The notes: a model not told the origin generated them from the sequence alone. DNA of 7,641 nt from Candidatus Krumholzibacteriota bacterium (GCA_030613345.1 JAUWMD010000125.1:1-7641); one strand, 5' to 3'. Positions 1 to 6,185 are shown, numbered from the stretch's first letter. Program-made: numbers and translations.

Positions 1-1093
1 CCCCGTGATGGACCTCGTACTTCTCCTTCAGCCCCCTGAGGATCGATACGGTCTCATCAACGTCGGGCTCCCCGATGAGCACCGTCTGGAAGCGTCTCTC
101 CAGCGCGGCGTCCTTTTCGATATATTTCCTGTACTCGTCGAGCGTCGTCGCCCCGATGCAGCGAAGTTCGCCGCGGGCGAGAGCCGGCTTGATCATGTTC
201 GAAGCATCGATGGCGCCCTCGGCTGCCCCCGCTCCGACGAGCGTGTGCAGCTCGTCGATAAACAGTATGATCCCGCCGTCGGAGGAGATGACCTCCTCGA
301 GGACCGCCTTGAAACGTTCCTCGAACTCACCGCGGAATTTTGCCCCGGCGATCAGGGTACCCATGTCGAGGCCGAGCAGCCTCTTGCCGCGCATGCTCTC
401 GGGAACATCGCCGGCGGCGATCCGCTGGGCGAGTCCCTCTACTACAGCGGTCTTGCCGACGCCCGGCTCACCTATCAGCACGGGATTGTTCTTCGTCCTG
501 CGCGAGAGCACCTGGCTGACGCGCCTTATCTCCTCGTCCCGTCCGATCACGGGATCGAGCTTTCCAGTCCTTGCGAGTTTTACGAAATCGGTGGTGAACC
601 GCTCGAGAGCCCTGTACCTGCTCTCGGCGTTCTGGTCCGTGACCCTCTGTGAGCCACGCAGCCCGGCGAGCACCTGAAGAGTTGCGTCCCTCGTGACGCC
701 GGCCGAAGTGAGCATCTTTCCCGTCTCGCCGCTGTCTTCGACCAATGCGAGAAAGAGGTGCTCGGTGCTGACATACTCGTCCTTCAGGGAATCCGCTTCC
801 TCCATCGCCTTCCTGACCATCTCCTGGAAGGGGAGCGACGGCCTCGTGTCGGGCAGGCCCTTCTCAATCCTCGGACAGCATGACAGCCCGTCATCGATCC
901 CGCTCTCTATCCTCGACATGTCGACGCCGAGTTTCCTCAGGAGCGGGACAACTATCCCCTCTTCCTGGCGTACGAGTGCGGCAAGGAGATGGATGGGAAG
1001 CACTTCCGTGTTATTTGCCCTGAAGGCGATCTCATGCGCCGCCGACAGCGCCTCCTGCGCCTTTACCGTAAATCTGTCTGCATTCAGCATCAT
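1..1093 (-). CDS. clpB: ATP-dependent disaggregase ClpB, N-terminal part (cut by left window edge)
   Basis: ClpB is a cytoplasmic AAA+ hexamer that threads aggregated proteins through its pore together with DnaK/DnaJ/GrpE. The visible 364 codons hold the double-helical-repeat N domain (about 5-145), the linker with the family phrase VTDQN (151-155), and most of the first ATPase module. Walker A is GEPGVGKT (208-215), Walker B IILFIDE (275-281), the sensor-1 region CIGATT (312-317), and arginine-finger candidates lie in ALERRF (330-335). Pore loop 1 reads KFRG (252-255) where ClpB usually has KYRG, so the aromatic is kept. The middle domain and second ATPase module lie outside the window. ClpB is preferred to ClpC because of the N-domain phrase IVVPLLRKLGV and the linker. 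ATG at 1093 is chosen because GAGGAG lies 7 nt upstream; a second ATG follows at 1090. A terminator upstream (1261-1301) separates it from the previous gene, so it probably has its own promoter, but no heat-shock box was recognised. Confidence 0.93.
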   Translation of the reverse strand, partial: MMLNADRFTVKAQEALSAAHEIAFRANNTEVLPIHLLAALVRQEEGIVVPLLRKLGVDMSRIESGIDDGLSCCPRIEKGLPDTRPSLPFQEMVRKAMEEADSLKDEYVSTEHLFLALVEDSGETGKMLTSAGVTRDATLQVLAGLRGSQRVTDQNAESRYRALERFTTDFVKLARTGKLDPVIGRDEEIRRVSQVLSRRTKNNPVLIGEPGVGKTAVVEGLAQRIAAGDVPESMRGKRLLGLDMGTLIAGAKFRGEFEERFKAVLEEVISSDGGIILFIDELHTLVGAGAAEGAIDASNMIKPALARGELRCIGATTLDEYRKYIEKDAALERRFQTVLIGEPDVDETVSILRGLKEKYEVHHG

Positions 1094-1260
1094 GATCTTT
1101 CTCCTCGTATTGTTTTCTTAAAAAGCCGCGTTCTTCATAATTAAAACGCAATAACGCACCCTATCTATTCGCACCTTGCGTGCCAGAAGGCCGGCAGGGC
1201 GACCGATTCGCGTAGCTGATATCATGTCAAATGGATAGAGTCCTGGCCGCCCTGGATATG

Positions 1261-1301
1261 ATAAAACGAACGCCGGGAAGATCTCAGCTCTCCCGACGTT
1301 C
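1261..1301 (-). terminator. Intrinsic terminator after the lipoprotein-protease gene
   Basis: Read on the minus strand, GAACGTCGGGA pairs with TCCCGGCGTTC around a 12-nt loop and is followed by GTTTTAT. The stem contains one G-U wobble in the minus-strand RNA, which would be a C-A mismatch in plus-strand RNA, so the orientation is minus. It sits about 40 nt past the stop codon at 1342 and should end transcription before clpB. Confidence 0.85.
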
Positions 1302-1324
1302 TGTCATATCATTCATCATAACAA

Positions 1325-1339
1325 CTGCCATATTGGCAG
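1325..1339. repeat. Short perfect inverted repeat next to the stop codon
   Basis: CTGCCA-TAT-TGGCAG is a perfect 6-bp stem with a 3-nt loop, starting two bases after the TAA stop at 1342-1344. There is no U-tract, so it is not a terminator by itself. It may protect the 3' end of the message or simply sit ahead of the true terminator at 1261-1301. Confidence 0.5.
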
Positions 1340-1341
1340 AG

Positions 1342-3189
1342 TTACTCGTCTATATACCAGGCCGCGTCGAATATCGTCGGCATCCCGAAAAGCGCCCTGA
1401 CCAGGTTGATCTCGTCCAGCGACGGGTCGTCTATCATGGGCGCCGTCCCGCCGACCATCAGGTGGCCCAGATCGCTACTATGACCGAGCTGGAGGATGTG
1501 CCCCAGCTCATGGGCGAATATTCTCCTGCCCCTGATCTGTATCGGAGCTCTCTGGTTTATCGGATGTATCCAGATCTGCTTCTTCGCCGGCGTCCCGTCC
1601 TCGTTCGAACTGATCGTCACGACATGATGCTTCAATTCGTCCTCGGTATCGTAGATGATCTCGACGTCCGCCGCATCGGGCTCGGAGGTCTCGATGAATA
1701 GATCGCACCCCGTCAGATCGTTCCAGGCGTTCATGGCGATCCGTGCCAGATTCTGGATATCGACTCCCTCCCACGAGAACGGAGGGTTGTAGACCGTCAC
1801 GGGATAATGGTTCCAGTTCCAGAAGATCGTCGGTCTTCCGAGATAATCTCTCGTATTCGTCATGTACCTGAAGAACATATAGAAGCTCCCGTCGTAGGTG
1901 CCATGGAGCTCGCTCACCAGGTCGAAATACGGCATCATCGCTATATCCTTGCGGAAATGCCAGTTGATGTCCGAAACGGGTATCAACACGTTGTAATACG
2001 CTCCCTGGTCGCCGATCACATGCTCGTCCCTGATCCCGATGAGATGGGTGTATATGGGAAGGTTGACGAGCTTGTAGTACCCGTCGGACGAGGTCGTATC
2101 GGCGATTCCCTCCGACGAGACGACGATCCCCCCGATTGCAGCGCCCGTCACCGCGTCGGTTACGTAGCCGTCCGCGTCTATTCCTCGTACGATCAACCTG
2201 ATGCAGTTGCCCAGCTGCGACATGTTTCCGAAATCGTCGACCGCCCTTACCGTCACAAAGAGCCACGTCCCGGGATTGAGGTTCCCGGCGACCATCTCCT
2301 CGGTCGTTCCGGGCGGTCCTGGCGCCGGCGCGCCGTTCTTCTGCGAGGCCTCATTCCAGTCGTACTCGTTCAGTACAGGGATGGTATGCGTCTTGACAAG
2401 GTAGTGGTCCGTTCTTCCTTCCATGTCATCGTCGCCGGACGCCGTCCACTGGAGCCGGATCGTCCCGGGTTCCGGCCCCGCCCAGCCGATCAGGTCGGTG
2501 ATCCTCGCCGGCAGGATCGTGTCAGGTTCTCCGACAACCCTGACCACCCACGACTGCGTGTCCCCGTACTCGCCGTCCCAGACCGAGCCGGTAACGTCGA
2601 CGACGCCGTTTTCCATGAACCTGTACTGTGCGTACGAAATCTCGCCCTCGATCATTATCGGCTCGCTGCCGGCATAATACGAGTAGCGCAGATCCTCGGG
2701 ATGGTCATCCTCGACACTCATCCTGAACTCCCATGTCGAGCCTATGAGCGCGGTGATGCTGTCCTTATCGGGTAAGTACCAGTAGATCACGGGCGGGTCG
2801 TTGTGCAGCTCGATTGCCGAGAAATACCAGTCCACCGCCACAAAATCGGAATGGTCCCTGGCCCTGCCCTGGAGATGGTAATTGTCGCCTACGGTTGGTT
2901 TGTAGACAAAATCCGGCCCATGATGCAGCACCTCGATTACATTTCCGTCGTTATCGACGCGAACATACCTGTAGCTGATCTCGTCTCGATCGGGATCTTC
3001 AGCCGTAAAACTGAACATGATCGAGTCGACCGGCACCTCGATATCCGGAAGATGTGGACCTTCCGGATAGGATTCCTTAATAACAGGAGGGGAATTCGGT
3101 CTGGCGGGATCGGTCTGGAAGATACAAGACTGAAACGCCATTCCCAACACAAGTCCCAATATGATTAACCCAGTGGCTTTTCGCATCAT
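1342..3189 (-). CDS. Secreted lipoprotein with Fn3/Ig-like modules and C-terminal matrixin-type metalloprotease domain
   Basis: This is a 615-residue predicted surface or periplasmic lipoprotein with zinc endopeptidase character. The N-terminus MMRKATGLIILGLVLGM is a type II signal peptide ending at FQSC, so Cys22 would be the lipidated residue; the lipobox is relaxed. Residues about 35-220 look like two Ig-like beta domains rich in Asp/Glu. About 226-335 is a fibronectin type III-like domain (PARITDL start, VTVRAVDDFGN end). About 338-410 resembles a carboxypeptidase regulatory-like domain (DGYVTDAVTGAAIGG, then DGYYKL). Residues about 445-615 form the protease domain, with HELGHILQLGH (560-570) and a downstream Met (578) in GHLM as the Met-turn candidate. 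Metzincins normally carry Gly at the eighth place of this motif; here it is Gln. ATG at 3189 is preferred over GTG at 3195 because the GTG lies inside the ribosome binding site AGAGGTGG. Substrate unknown. It lies 97 nt after the previous gene and is followed by a terminator. Confidence 0.85.
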   Translation of the reverse strand: MMRKATGLIILGLVLGMAFQSCIFQTDPARPNSPPVIKESYPEGPHLPDIEVPVDSIMFSFTAEDPDRDEISYRYVRVDNDGNVIEVLHHGPDFVYKPTVGDNYHLQGRARDHSDFVAVDWYFSAIELHNDPPVIYWYLPDKDSITALIGSTWEFRMSVEDDHPEDLRYSYYAGSEPIMIEGEISYAQYRFMENGVVDVTGSVWDGEYGDTQSWVVRVVGEPDTILPARITDLIGWAGPEPGTIRLQWTASGDDDMEGRTDHYLVKTHTIPVLNEYDWNEASQKNGAPAPGPPGTTEEMVAGNLNPGTWLFVTVRAVDDFGNMSQLGNCIRLIVRGIDADGYVTDAVTGAAIGGIVVSSEGIADTTSSDGYYKLVNLPIYTHLIGIRDEHVIGDQGAYYNVLIPVSDINWHFRKDIAMMPYFDLVSELHGTYDGSFYMFFRYMTNTRDYLGRPTIFWNWNHYPVTVYNPPFSWEGVDIQNLARIAMNAWNDLTGCDLFIETSEPDAADVEIIYDTEDELKHHVVTISSNEDGTPAKKQIWIHPINQRAPIQIRGRRIFAHELGHILQLGHSSDLGHLMVGGTAPMIDDPSLDEINLVRALFGMPTIFDAAWYIDE

Positions 3190-3286
3190 CTCCACCTCTT
3201 CTATCGGTGGGGCCGATATTTCATTTGAAAGATAATCAATCGGAGGGAGTTGCGAAAGTCGATATTGCTTCGGGGGTACGGGTTCG

Positions 3287-3613
3287 TCAGCCCCGCTGCG
3301 CGGATGCGGAGAGAAAACATTCCAGCGCGAGGTCCAGGGCCCTGATTAATCCATCCTCGTCTGATACCCTTATCTCCACCGGGGACTCGCATCCGGCCGA
3401 GACGAGGAAGAGCTCGCTGTATGGAGAGACCTTCACGTACATGCCCGAAGCCGTGGCGAATCTCGTCTCGAAAGGTGCGGCCTCGACGGTTACCGACAGC
3501 GAGAATCCGATGATCTCGTCGCAGAGGATCGAGTAGAGGCGCCTTATTCCCCCGTCGGCGATCCTCGAGCCGTTGCGTCCCGCAGTTGCGCGGCGTTCAC
3601 CCGCTCCCGTCAG
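3287..3613 (-). CDS. Small hypothetical protein overlapping the pseudo-ATPase gene
   Basis: I do not recognise this family. The well-structured part, beginning around SRIADGGIRRLYS and running to ALECFLSASAQRG, alternates short helices with beta strands (FSLSVTVE, MYVKVS, ELFLVSA, VEIRVS), which looks like a small alpha/beta domain of about 90 residues. No signal peptide or membrane segment is visible. The start is uncertain. The reading frame is open far upstream, but no ATG lies near the structured part. CTG at 3613 has GGAGG 8 nt upstream, giving 108 residues and a 17-nt overlap with the stop of the upstream gene. GTG at 3658 is the nearest conventional start (123 residues) but has no ribosome binding site. 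A third possibility is that this is the C-terminal domain of the upstream protein, joined by a +1 frameshift or separated by a one-base sequence error. It probably works with the ATPase pair upstream; function unknown. Confidence 0.55.
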   Translation of the reverse strand: MTGAGERRATAGRNGSRIADGGIRRLYSILCDEIIGFSLSVTVEAAPFETRFATASGMYVKVSPYSELFLVSAGCESPVEIRVSDEDGLIRALDLALECFLSASAQRG

Positions 3614-4379
3614 TTGCCGCTCCTCCCTTTCTCGAACCGAGCCTCTGGAGAACCTCACCCGCGAGTCCCGATATAAAGGCCGAAGCGGGCGGTTTTCTCC
3701 TGCCCAGCCCCTCGAGCATTTCCACAGGGAAGGGGCATGGCTCGATACCCTGCGCCGCTTCAGCGTTCTCCCTTCCCGGAAATAGGGCAAGCGCGGGTCC
3801 TCCCGGAAAGAGCTCCTCGAAGTCGCGTAGTATCCCTTCCGCCGCTCCGCGGTGGCAGTCAGAGACCGTGAGCAGGAAGGCAGGAAGTCCCTCCCATCCA
3901 CCCGACCCTGCAAGGGCCGGAACGGAATCGAGCAGCCCGCGCAGCCCGGCGGTTCCGGCGCTTCCCGGCCAGTCGAATGCAAAAAGAAGAAGACGGGGCC
4001 CTGTCGTATGTCCAGTACCGGGGTGCCGCAGCAGGGCCGGATCCCTCGCGCAGAGGACTCTTATCCTCCGGCTGGCTTCCAGATCGACGACTGCCCCACC
4101 ATCGATCACGGGGTGCAGGTAACGATCGGGTTCCAGAGCGAAGTAGTACCCCGCGCAGGGCAGGCCCGGGCCCGTCTCGAGCAGAGTCACGGCGGCGTTC
4201 TGCGATCCGAACGTAGCGGCCAGCCCCGCCGACAGCCAGGCCCGAAGCGGGCCGCTTTCCAGCGAGGCGATCAGAACGAGCGCGGTGGAGCCCGCCTTTT
4301 CCTCCCCCGGTAGACGCGACGAAGAGATGTAGAGATGGCTTATATCACGGAGATTTCTGGGCCTGTGTCCCCGGTGCAT
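3597..4379 (-). CDS. ParA/MinD-like protein with a degenerate P-loop (probable pseudo-ATPase)
   Basis: A 260-residue cytoplasmic protein that I recognise only by fold pattern. After an N-terminal basic segment with HRPRNLRDISHLYIS (5-19), it shows the layout of a SIMIBI P-loop domain. A hydrophobic strand TALVLIAS (32-39) is followed by LESGPLRAW (40-48), where a Walker A motif KGGxGKT would stand. Then come a helix, the strand AVTLLE (63-68) at the Walker A' place, and RLLLFAFD (129-136) at the Walker B place. No lysine or GKT/GKS remains, so nucleotide hydrolysis is unlikely. ATG at 4379 is the first start in frame, 28 nt after the stop of the ParA-CBM48 gene. It has no clear ribosome binding site, suggesting translational coupling. 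Its 3' end overlaps the next gene. It is likely a structural or regulatory partner of the upstream ATPase, by analogy with pseudo-enzyme and enzyme pairs. A diverged member of an unrelated alpha/beta family remains possible. Confidence 0.65.
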   Translation of the reverse strand: MHRGHRPRNLRDISHLYISSSRLPGEEKAGSTALVLIASLESGPLRAWLSAGLAATFGSQNAAVTLLETGPGLPCAGYYFALEPDRYLHPVIDGGAVVDLEASRRIRVLCARDPALLRHPGTGHTTGPRLLLFAFDWPGSAGTAGLRGLLDSVPALAGSGGWEGLPAFLLTVSDCHRGAAEGILRDFEELFPGGPALALFPGRENAEAAQGIEPCPFPVEMLEGLGRRKPPASAFISGLAGEVLQRLGSRKGGAATDGSG

Positions 4380-4407
4380 GGCGGTGAAGTCCGGCTGGCT
4401 AAGGCGT

Positions 4408-5481
4408 TCAGACGATCAGCAGAGAGTTTTCCTGCCCGAATTCATTAAGGACCGAATCGACGTTCCTGGGATCCTTTATCCAGACTCCGTCGACGATATA
4501 CCTGTACTCGTATTCTCCCGGATCGAGATCGACGGCGATCTTCCACAACCCGTCATCGTCGTCCTTCTCCATCCTGATACCGTCGCGCGACCAGTTGTTG
4601 AATTCCCCGGTGAGGTAAACGCTTCCGGCCGCAGGGACATCGAGAGAAAAGATCGCGCGGCCGGACGCAACACGAGGTCCGTGAAGCTTTTCCATCCATT
4701 CGCCCATGTCGGCCGTCTCGATCAGCGAGCTCCTGTCCTCGAGCTCCCTCGCCAGCGTGAGGAATTCCCATCTGAGCCGGTCGGAACGCGGGATTCCGAA
4801 GATCGGGACGCCCCTCAGAGCCGCCACCTTGTACTTGACCGAATGGCTTATCGTCACCTCCATCAGCTCGGCTCCGTAAAGCCGCTCGAGCTCCTGGACG
4901 ATGTCTCTCGAGAAATTGGTCCTCTTCTCGATATTGTTGACGAGGATCGACACGGTGACGCGGTGCTTCGTCTCGTTCTCGAGAAGCTCAACAGTCTCGA
5001 GCAGGTTGCCCACTCCCTGCAGGGAGAAATAGCTCGGATCGACCGGGATGACGACCTCGCCGGCGGCCATGAGCGCGTTGAACGTAAGAAGCCCAACGTT
5101 CGGAGGGGAGTCTATGATGACATAGTCGTACCTGTCCTCTATCCGTACGAGTTTGGAGGCCAGCCTGGTCTCCCTCGCGTCCTTGCCGGCAAGCTCCTGC
5201 TCCACCGCTCCGAGCACCGGTGAAGACGGGATGACGTCAAGATGATCATCGTAGCGACATGTCGCGTCTTCGACCATCACTCGCGGATCCCTGAGGAGAT
5301 CGTACGTGGTGTGATCGACCACACGGCCGGTTATATCGAGACTTAACGAGGCGTGAGACTGAGGGTCCATATCGACGAGCAGCACCTTCTTCTCGAGCTC
5401 CCCTAGCGCTGCGGCGAGATTGACGGCGACCGTCGTTTTACCGCAGCCGCCTTTCTGGTTTATCACCGCTATGATCCGCAT
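4408..5481 (-). CDS. ParA/Soj-type ATPase fused to a C-terminal AMPK-beta/CBM48 glycogen-binding domain
   Basis: A 357-residue protein. Residues 1 to about 253 are a complete ParA/MinD-superfamily ATPase: deviant Walker A KGGCGKTT (10-17, signature Lys10 and Lys15), Walker A' LLVDMDP (34-40), Walker B YVIIDSPP (120-127), and the SVKYKVAALRGVPI segment (214-227) where Soj proteins carry their RLSEAPSxGKP-type region. Such ATPases dimerise on ATP, usually bind DNA or membrane, and position cargo. Ordinary Soj proteins end near residue 255. Here a linker leads to about 275-357, which reads as a CBM48/AMPK-beta domain: VYLTGEFNNWS, GLWKI, YEYRYIVDGVWIKDP and a final ENSLLIV. The residues that bind glucan in AMPK-beta appear kept: Trp297 (FNNW), Trp334 (DGVW) and Asn352, with Arg327 in place of a Lys. 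ATG at 5481 has AGGAGG 11 nt upstream. It is first in a probable operon with the two following genes and lies behind a leader with a terminator. The domain calls are firm; the role is inference. Confidence 0.93.
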   Translation of the reverse strand: MRIIAVINQKGGCGKTTVAVNLAAALGELEKKVLLVDMDPQSHASLSLDITGRVVDHTTYDLLRDPRVMVEDATCRYDDHLDVIPSSPVLGAVEQELAGKDARETRLASKLVRIEDRYDYVIIDSPPNVGLLTFNALMAAGEVVIPVDPSYFSLQGVGNLLETVELLENETKHRVTVSILVNNIEKRTNFSRDIVQELERLYGAELMEVTISHSVKYKVAALRGVPIFGIPRSDRLRWEFLTLARELEDRSSLIETADMGEWMEKLHGPRVASGRAIFSLDVPAAGSVYLTGEFNNWSRDGIRMEKDDDDGLWKIAVDLDPGEYEYRYIVDGVWIKDPRNVDSVLNEFGQENSLLIV

Positions 5482-5530
5482 GCTGATCTGTACCTCCTGA
5501 CCTCTGTTCCGAACACCTGCGCCTCTCTCC

Positions 5531-5566
5531 AGAAAAAGGGCCGAATCACCCCCGGCGATTCGGCCC
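5531..5566 (-). terminator. Intrinsic terminator or attenuator in the leader of the ParA-CBM48 gene
   Basis: On the minus strand GGGCCGAATC and GATTCGGCCC form a perfect 10-bp stem around a 9-nt loop, followed by TTTTT. It ends 50 nt before the ATG at 5481. The space after it contains a ribosome binding site but no visible promoter. It could end transcripts from 6185-5763, end a small RNA, or act as an attenuator for the downstream gene. Confidence 0.9.
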
Positions 5567-5568
5567 CG

Positions 5569-5664
5569 CTAAGATCCTGAAGTAGAGTAACGCATGCACG
5601 AATCGGAATCCGATGCTCTCTGCGCGGTCAGCCCCGTTCCGATCTCATCACCCTTTCCGTTCAT
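5569..5664 (-). CDS. Possible 31-residue leader peptide
   Basis: An open frame begins at ATG 5664 (MNGKGDEIG...) and ends with TAG at 5569, two bases before the terminator stem. The position fits a leader peptide whose translation could influence the hairpin. There is no ribosome binding site, no run of a single regulatory amino acid, and no family I know. It may well be chance. Confidence 0.15.
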   Translation of the reverse strand: MNGKGDEIGTGLTAQRASDSDSCMRYSTSGS

Positions 5665-5710
5665 TGCCGGCCGATGATGCACCGGCGATATTATCCAGTG
5701 TACAGCGCCT

Positions 5711-5729
5711 ATTCTCCACCCCGGAGAAT
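5711..5729. repeat. Perfect inverted repeat across the promoter -10 box (operator candidate)
   Basis: ATTCTCC-ACCCC-GGAGAAT is a perfect 7-bp inverted repeat with a 5-bp centre. One arm is the -10 box and the other lies in the spacer next to the -35 box, the place where a dimeric repressor or a MerR-type spacer-binding activator would sit. No regulator gene is next to it, so the ligand is unknown. Confidence 0.5.
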
Positions 5730-5739
5730 TAAGTGTCAA
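5711..5739 (-). promoter_or_regulatory. Sigma-70-like promoter for the ParA-CBM48 operon
   Basis: On the minus strand TTGACA (5739-5734) is a perfect -35 box, 17 bp from GAGAAT (5716-5711), which matches 4 of 6 positions of the -10 consensus. Initiation would fall near 5703. It lies 24 bases past the stop of the DUF212 gene and reads towards the leader and the ParA-CBM48 gene. Confidence 0.6.
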
Positions 5740-5762
5740 GGGTTTTTCGGGGGTCTGAAAGG

Positions 5763-6185
5763 CTAGAACATCATCCAGGCGACGAGCAGTCCGAGCGCGA
5801 ATCCGCCCGTCACCTCGGCCCATGTGTGGCCGATAAGTTCGTGCAGTTCCTCGGCGTTGAAGTGATGCGTCTCGCGGACCTTGTCGATGATCTCGTTGAG
5901 GACCCTCGCCTGGTTGCCCACCTCCTGCCGCAGCCCGGTCGCCTCGAATATGAAGTAGAGGCTTATCACGAGGGAGATACCGAACAGAGGCGAGGACACG
6001 CCCTCGTAGGCCGCCACTCCCGCCGTGAGTGTAGTCACGACAGACGTGTGGGAACTCGGCATGCCGCCCGTGTCGAGCATGCGGAAGATATTGAAACCCT
6101 TCCCCTGGATCAGGTCCATAAAGGGCTTCAGTACCTGGGCCGCAACGGCGCTGACAAGGGCTCCGATTCCTACCTCATGGACCAT
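5763..6185 (-). CDS. Divergent PAP2 family protein (DUF212, YuiD-like)
   Basis: A 140-residue integral membrane protein of the DUF212 family, related to type 2 phosphatidic acid phosphatases. The motif GGMPSSH (40-46) matches the PSGH-type phosphatase motif, with His46 as the likely catalytic residue. His120 in LIGHTWAEV and Arg86 in TGLRQEVG are conserved-looking positions later in the chain. Hydrophobic stretches lie at about 4-20, 48-60, 66-83 and 125-140. Length and the phrase ARVLNEIIDKV are typical of the family; a substrate has not been established that I know of. The ATG at 6185 lies inside the last codons of the upstream solute-binding protein gene (11-nt overlap) with AAAGG just upstream, so the two are probably translated together. 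A promoter for the next operon starts soon after its stop. Confidence 0.9.
   Translation of the reverse strand: MVHEVGIGALVSAVAAQVLKPFMDLIQGKGFNIFRMLDTGGMPSSHTSVVTTLTAGVAAYEGVSSPLFGISLVISLYFIFEATGLRQEVGNQARVLNEIIDKVRETHHFNAEELHELIGHTWAEVTGGFALGLLVAWMMF

Larger units (their letters stand above)
5482..5703 (-). promoter_or_regulatory. Long structured 5' leader of the ParA-CBM48 operon (possible attenuator or small RNA)
   Basis: Between a predicted transcription start near 5703 and the ATG at 5481 lie about 220 nt. They contain a GCCGG/CCGGC stem (5666-5670 with 5682-5686), an AT-CGGA-T-TCCG-AT palindrome near 5602-5614, a 31-codon open frame, the terminator hairpin 5538-5566 and the ribosome binding site. 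The minus-strand segment CGATTCG (5605-5599) is complementary to CGAATCG in the 5' arm of the terminator (5562-5556), giving a possible 7-bp antiterminator pairing. I recognise no known riboswitch class in it. The same arrangement would also fit an independent small RNA ending at the terminator. Confidence 0.45.

Noticed and set aside
5..1121. Plus-strand frames opposite clpB
   Set aside because: The minus strand carries an uninterrupted ClpB N domain and AAA+ module across the whole stretch.
1202..1230. TTGACA on the minus strand (1230-1225) as a clpB promoter
   Set aside because: No acceptable -10 hexamer lies 16-18 bp downstream, and no CIRCE or sigma-32-type box was found between 1094 and 1260.
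1807..2775. Plus-strand open frame of 322 codons
   Set aside because: Antisense to the lipoprotein-protease gene and biased in composition as mirror frames in GC-rich DNA are; no ribosome binding site or domain.
3190..3286. Separate promoter or terminator ahead of the lipoprotein gene
   Set aside because: The 97-nt gap has AT-rich patches, but no -35/-10 pair at proper spacing and no hairpin with a U-tract; only the ribosome binding site is supported.
3614..3982. Upstream extension of the small overlapping gene to an ATG at 3982
   Set aside because: This part is Arg/Ser/Pro-rich and looks like a shadow of the pseudo-ATPase gene, whose frame has clear strand and helix structure there.
4378..5223. 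Long plus-strand open frame of 281 codons
   Set aside because: It is antisense to the ParA-CBM48 gene, whose motifs are unmistakable; the plus-strand product is rich in Arg/Asp/Val and has no recognisable domain.
5482..5760. Known riboswitch, SRP RNA or tRNA in the leader
   Set aside because: None of the conserved cores that I can recall (TPP, FMN, SAM, c-di-GMP, glycine, 4.5S RNA) is present, and no cloverleaf can be drawn.
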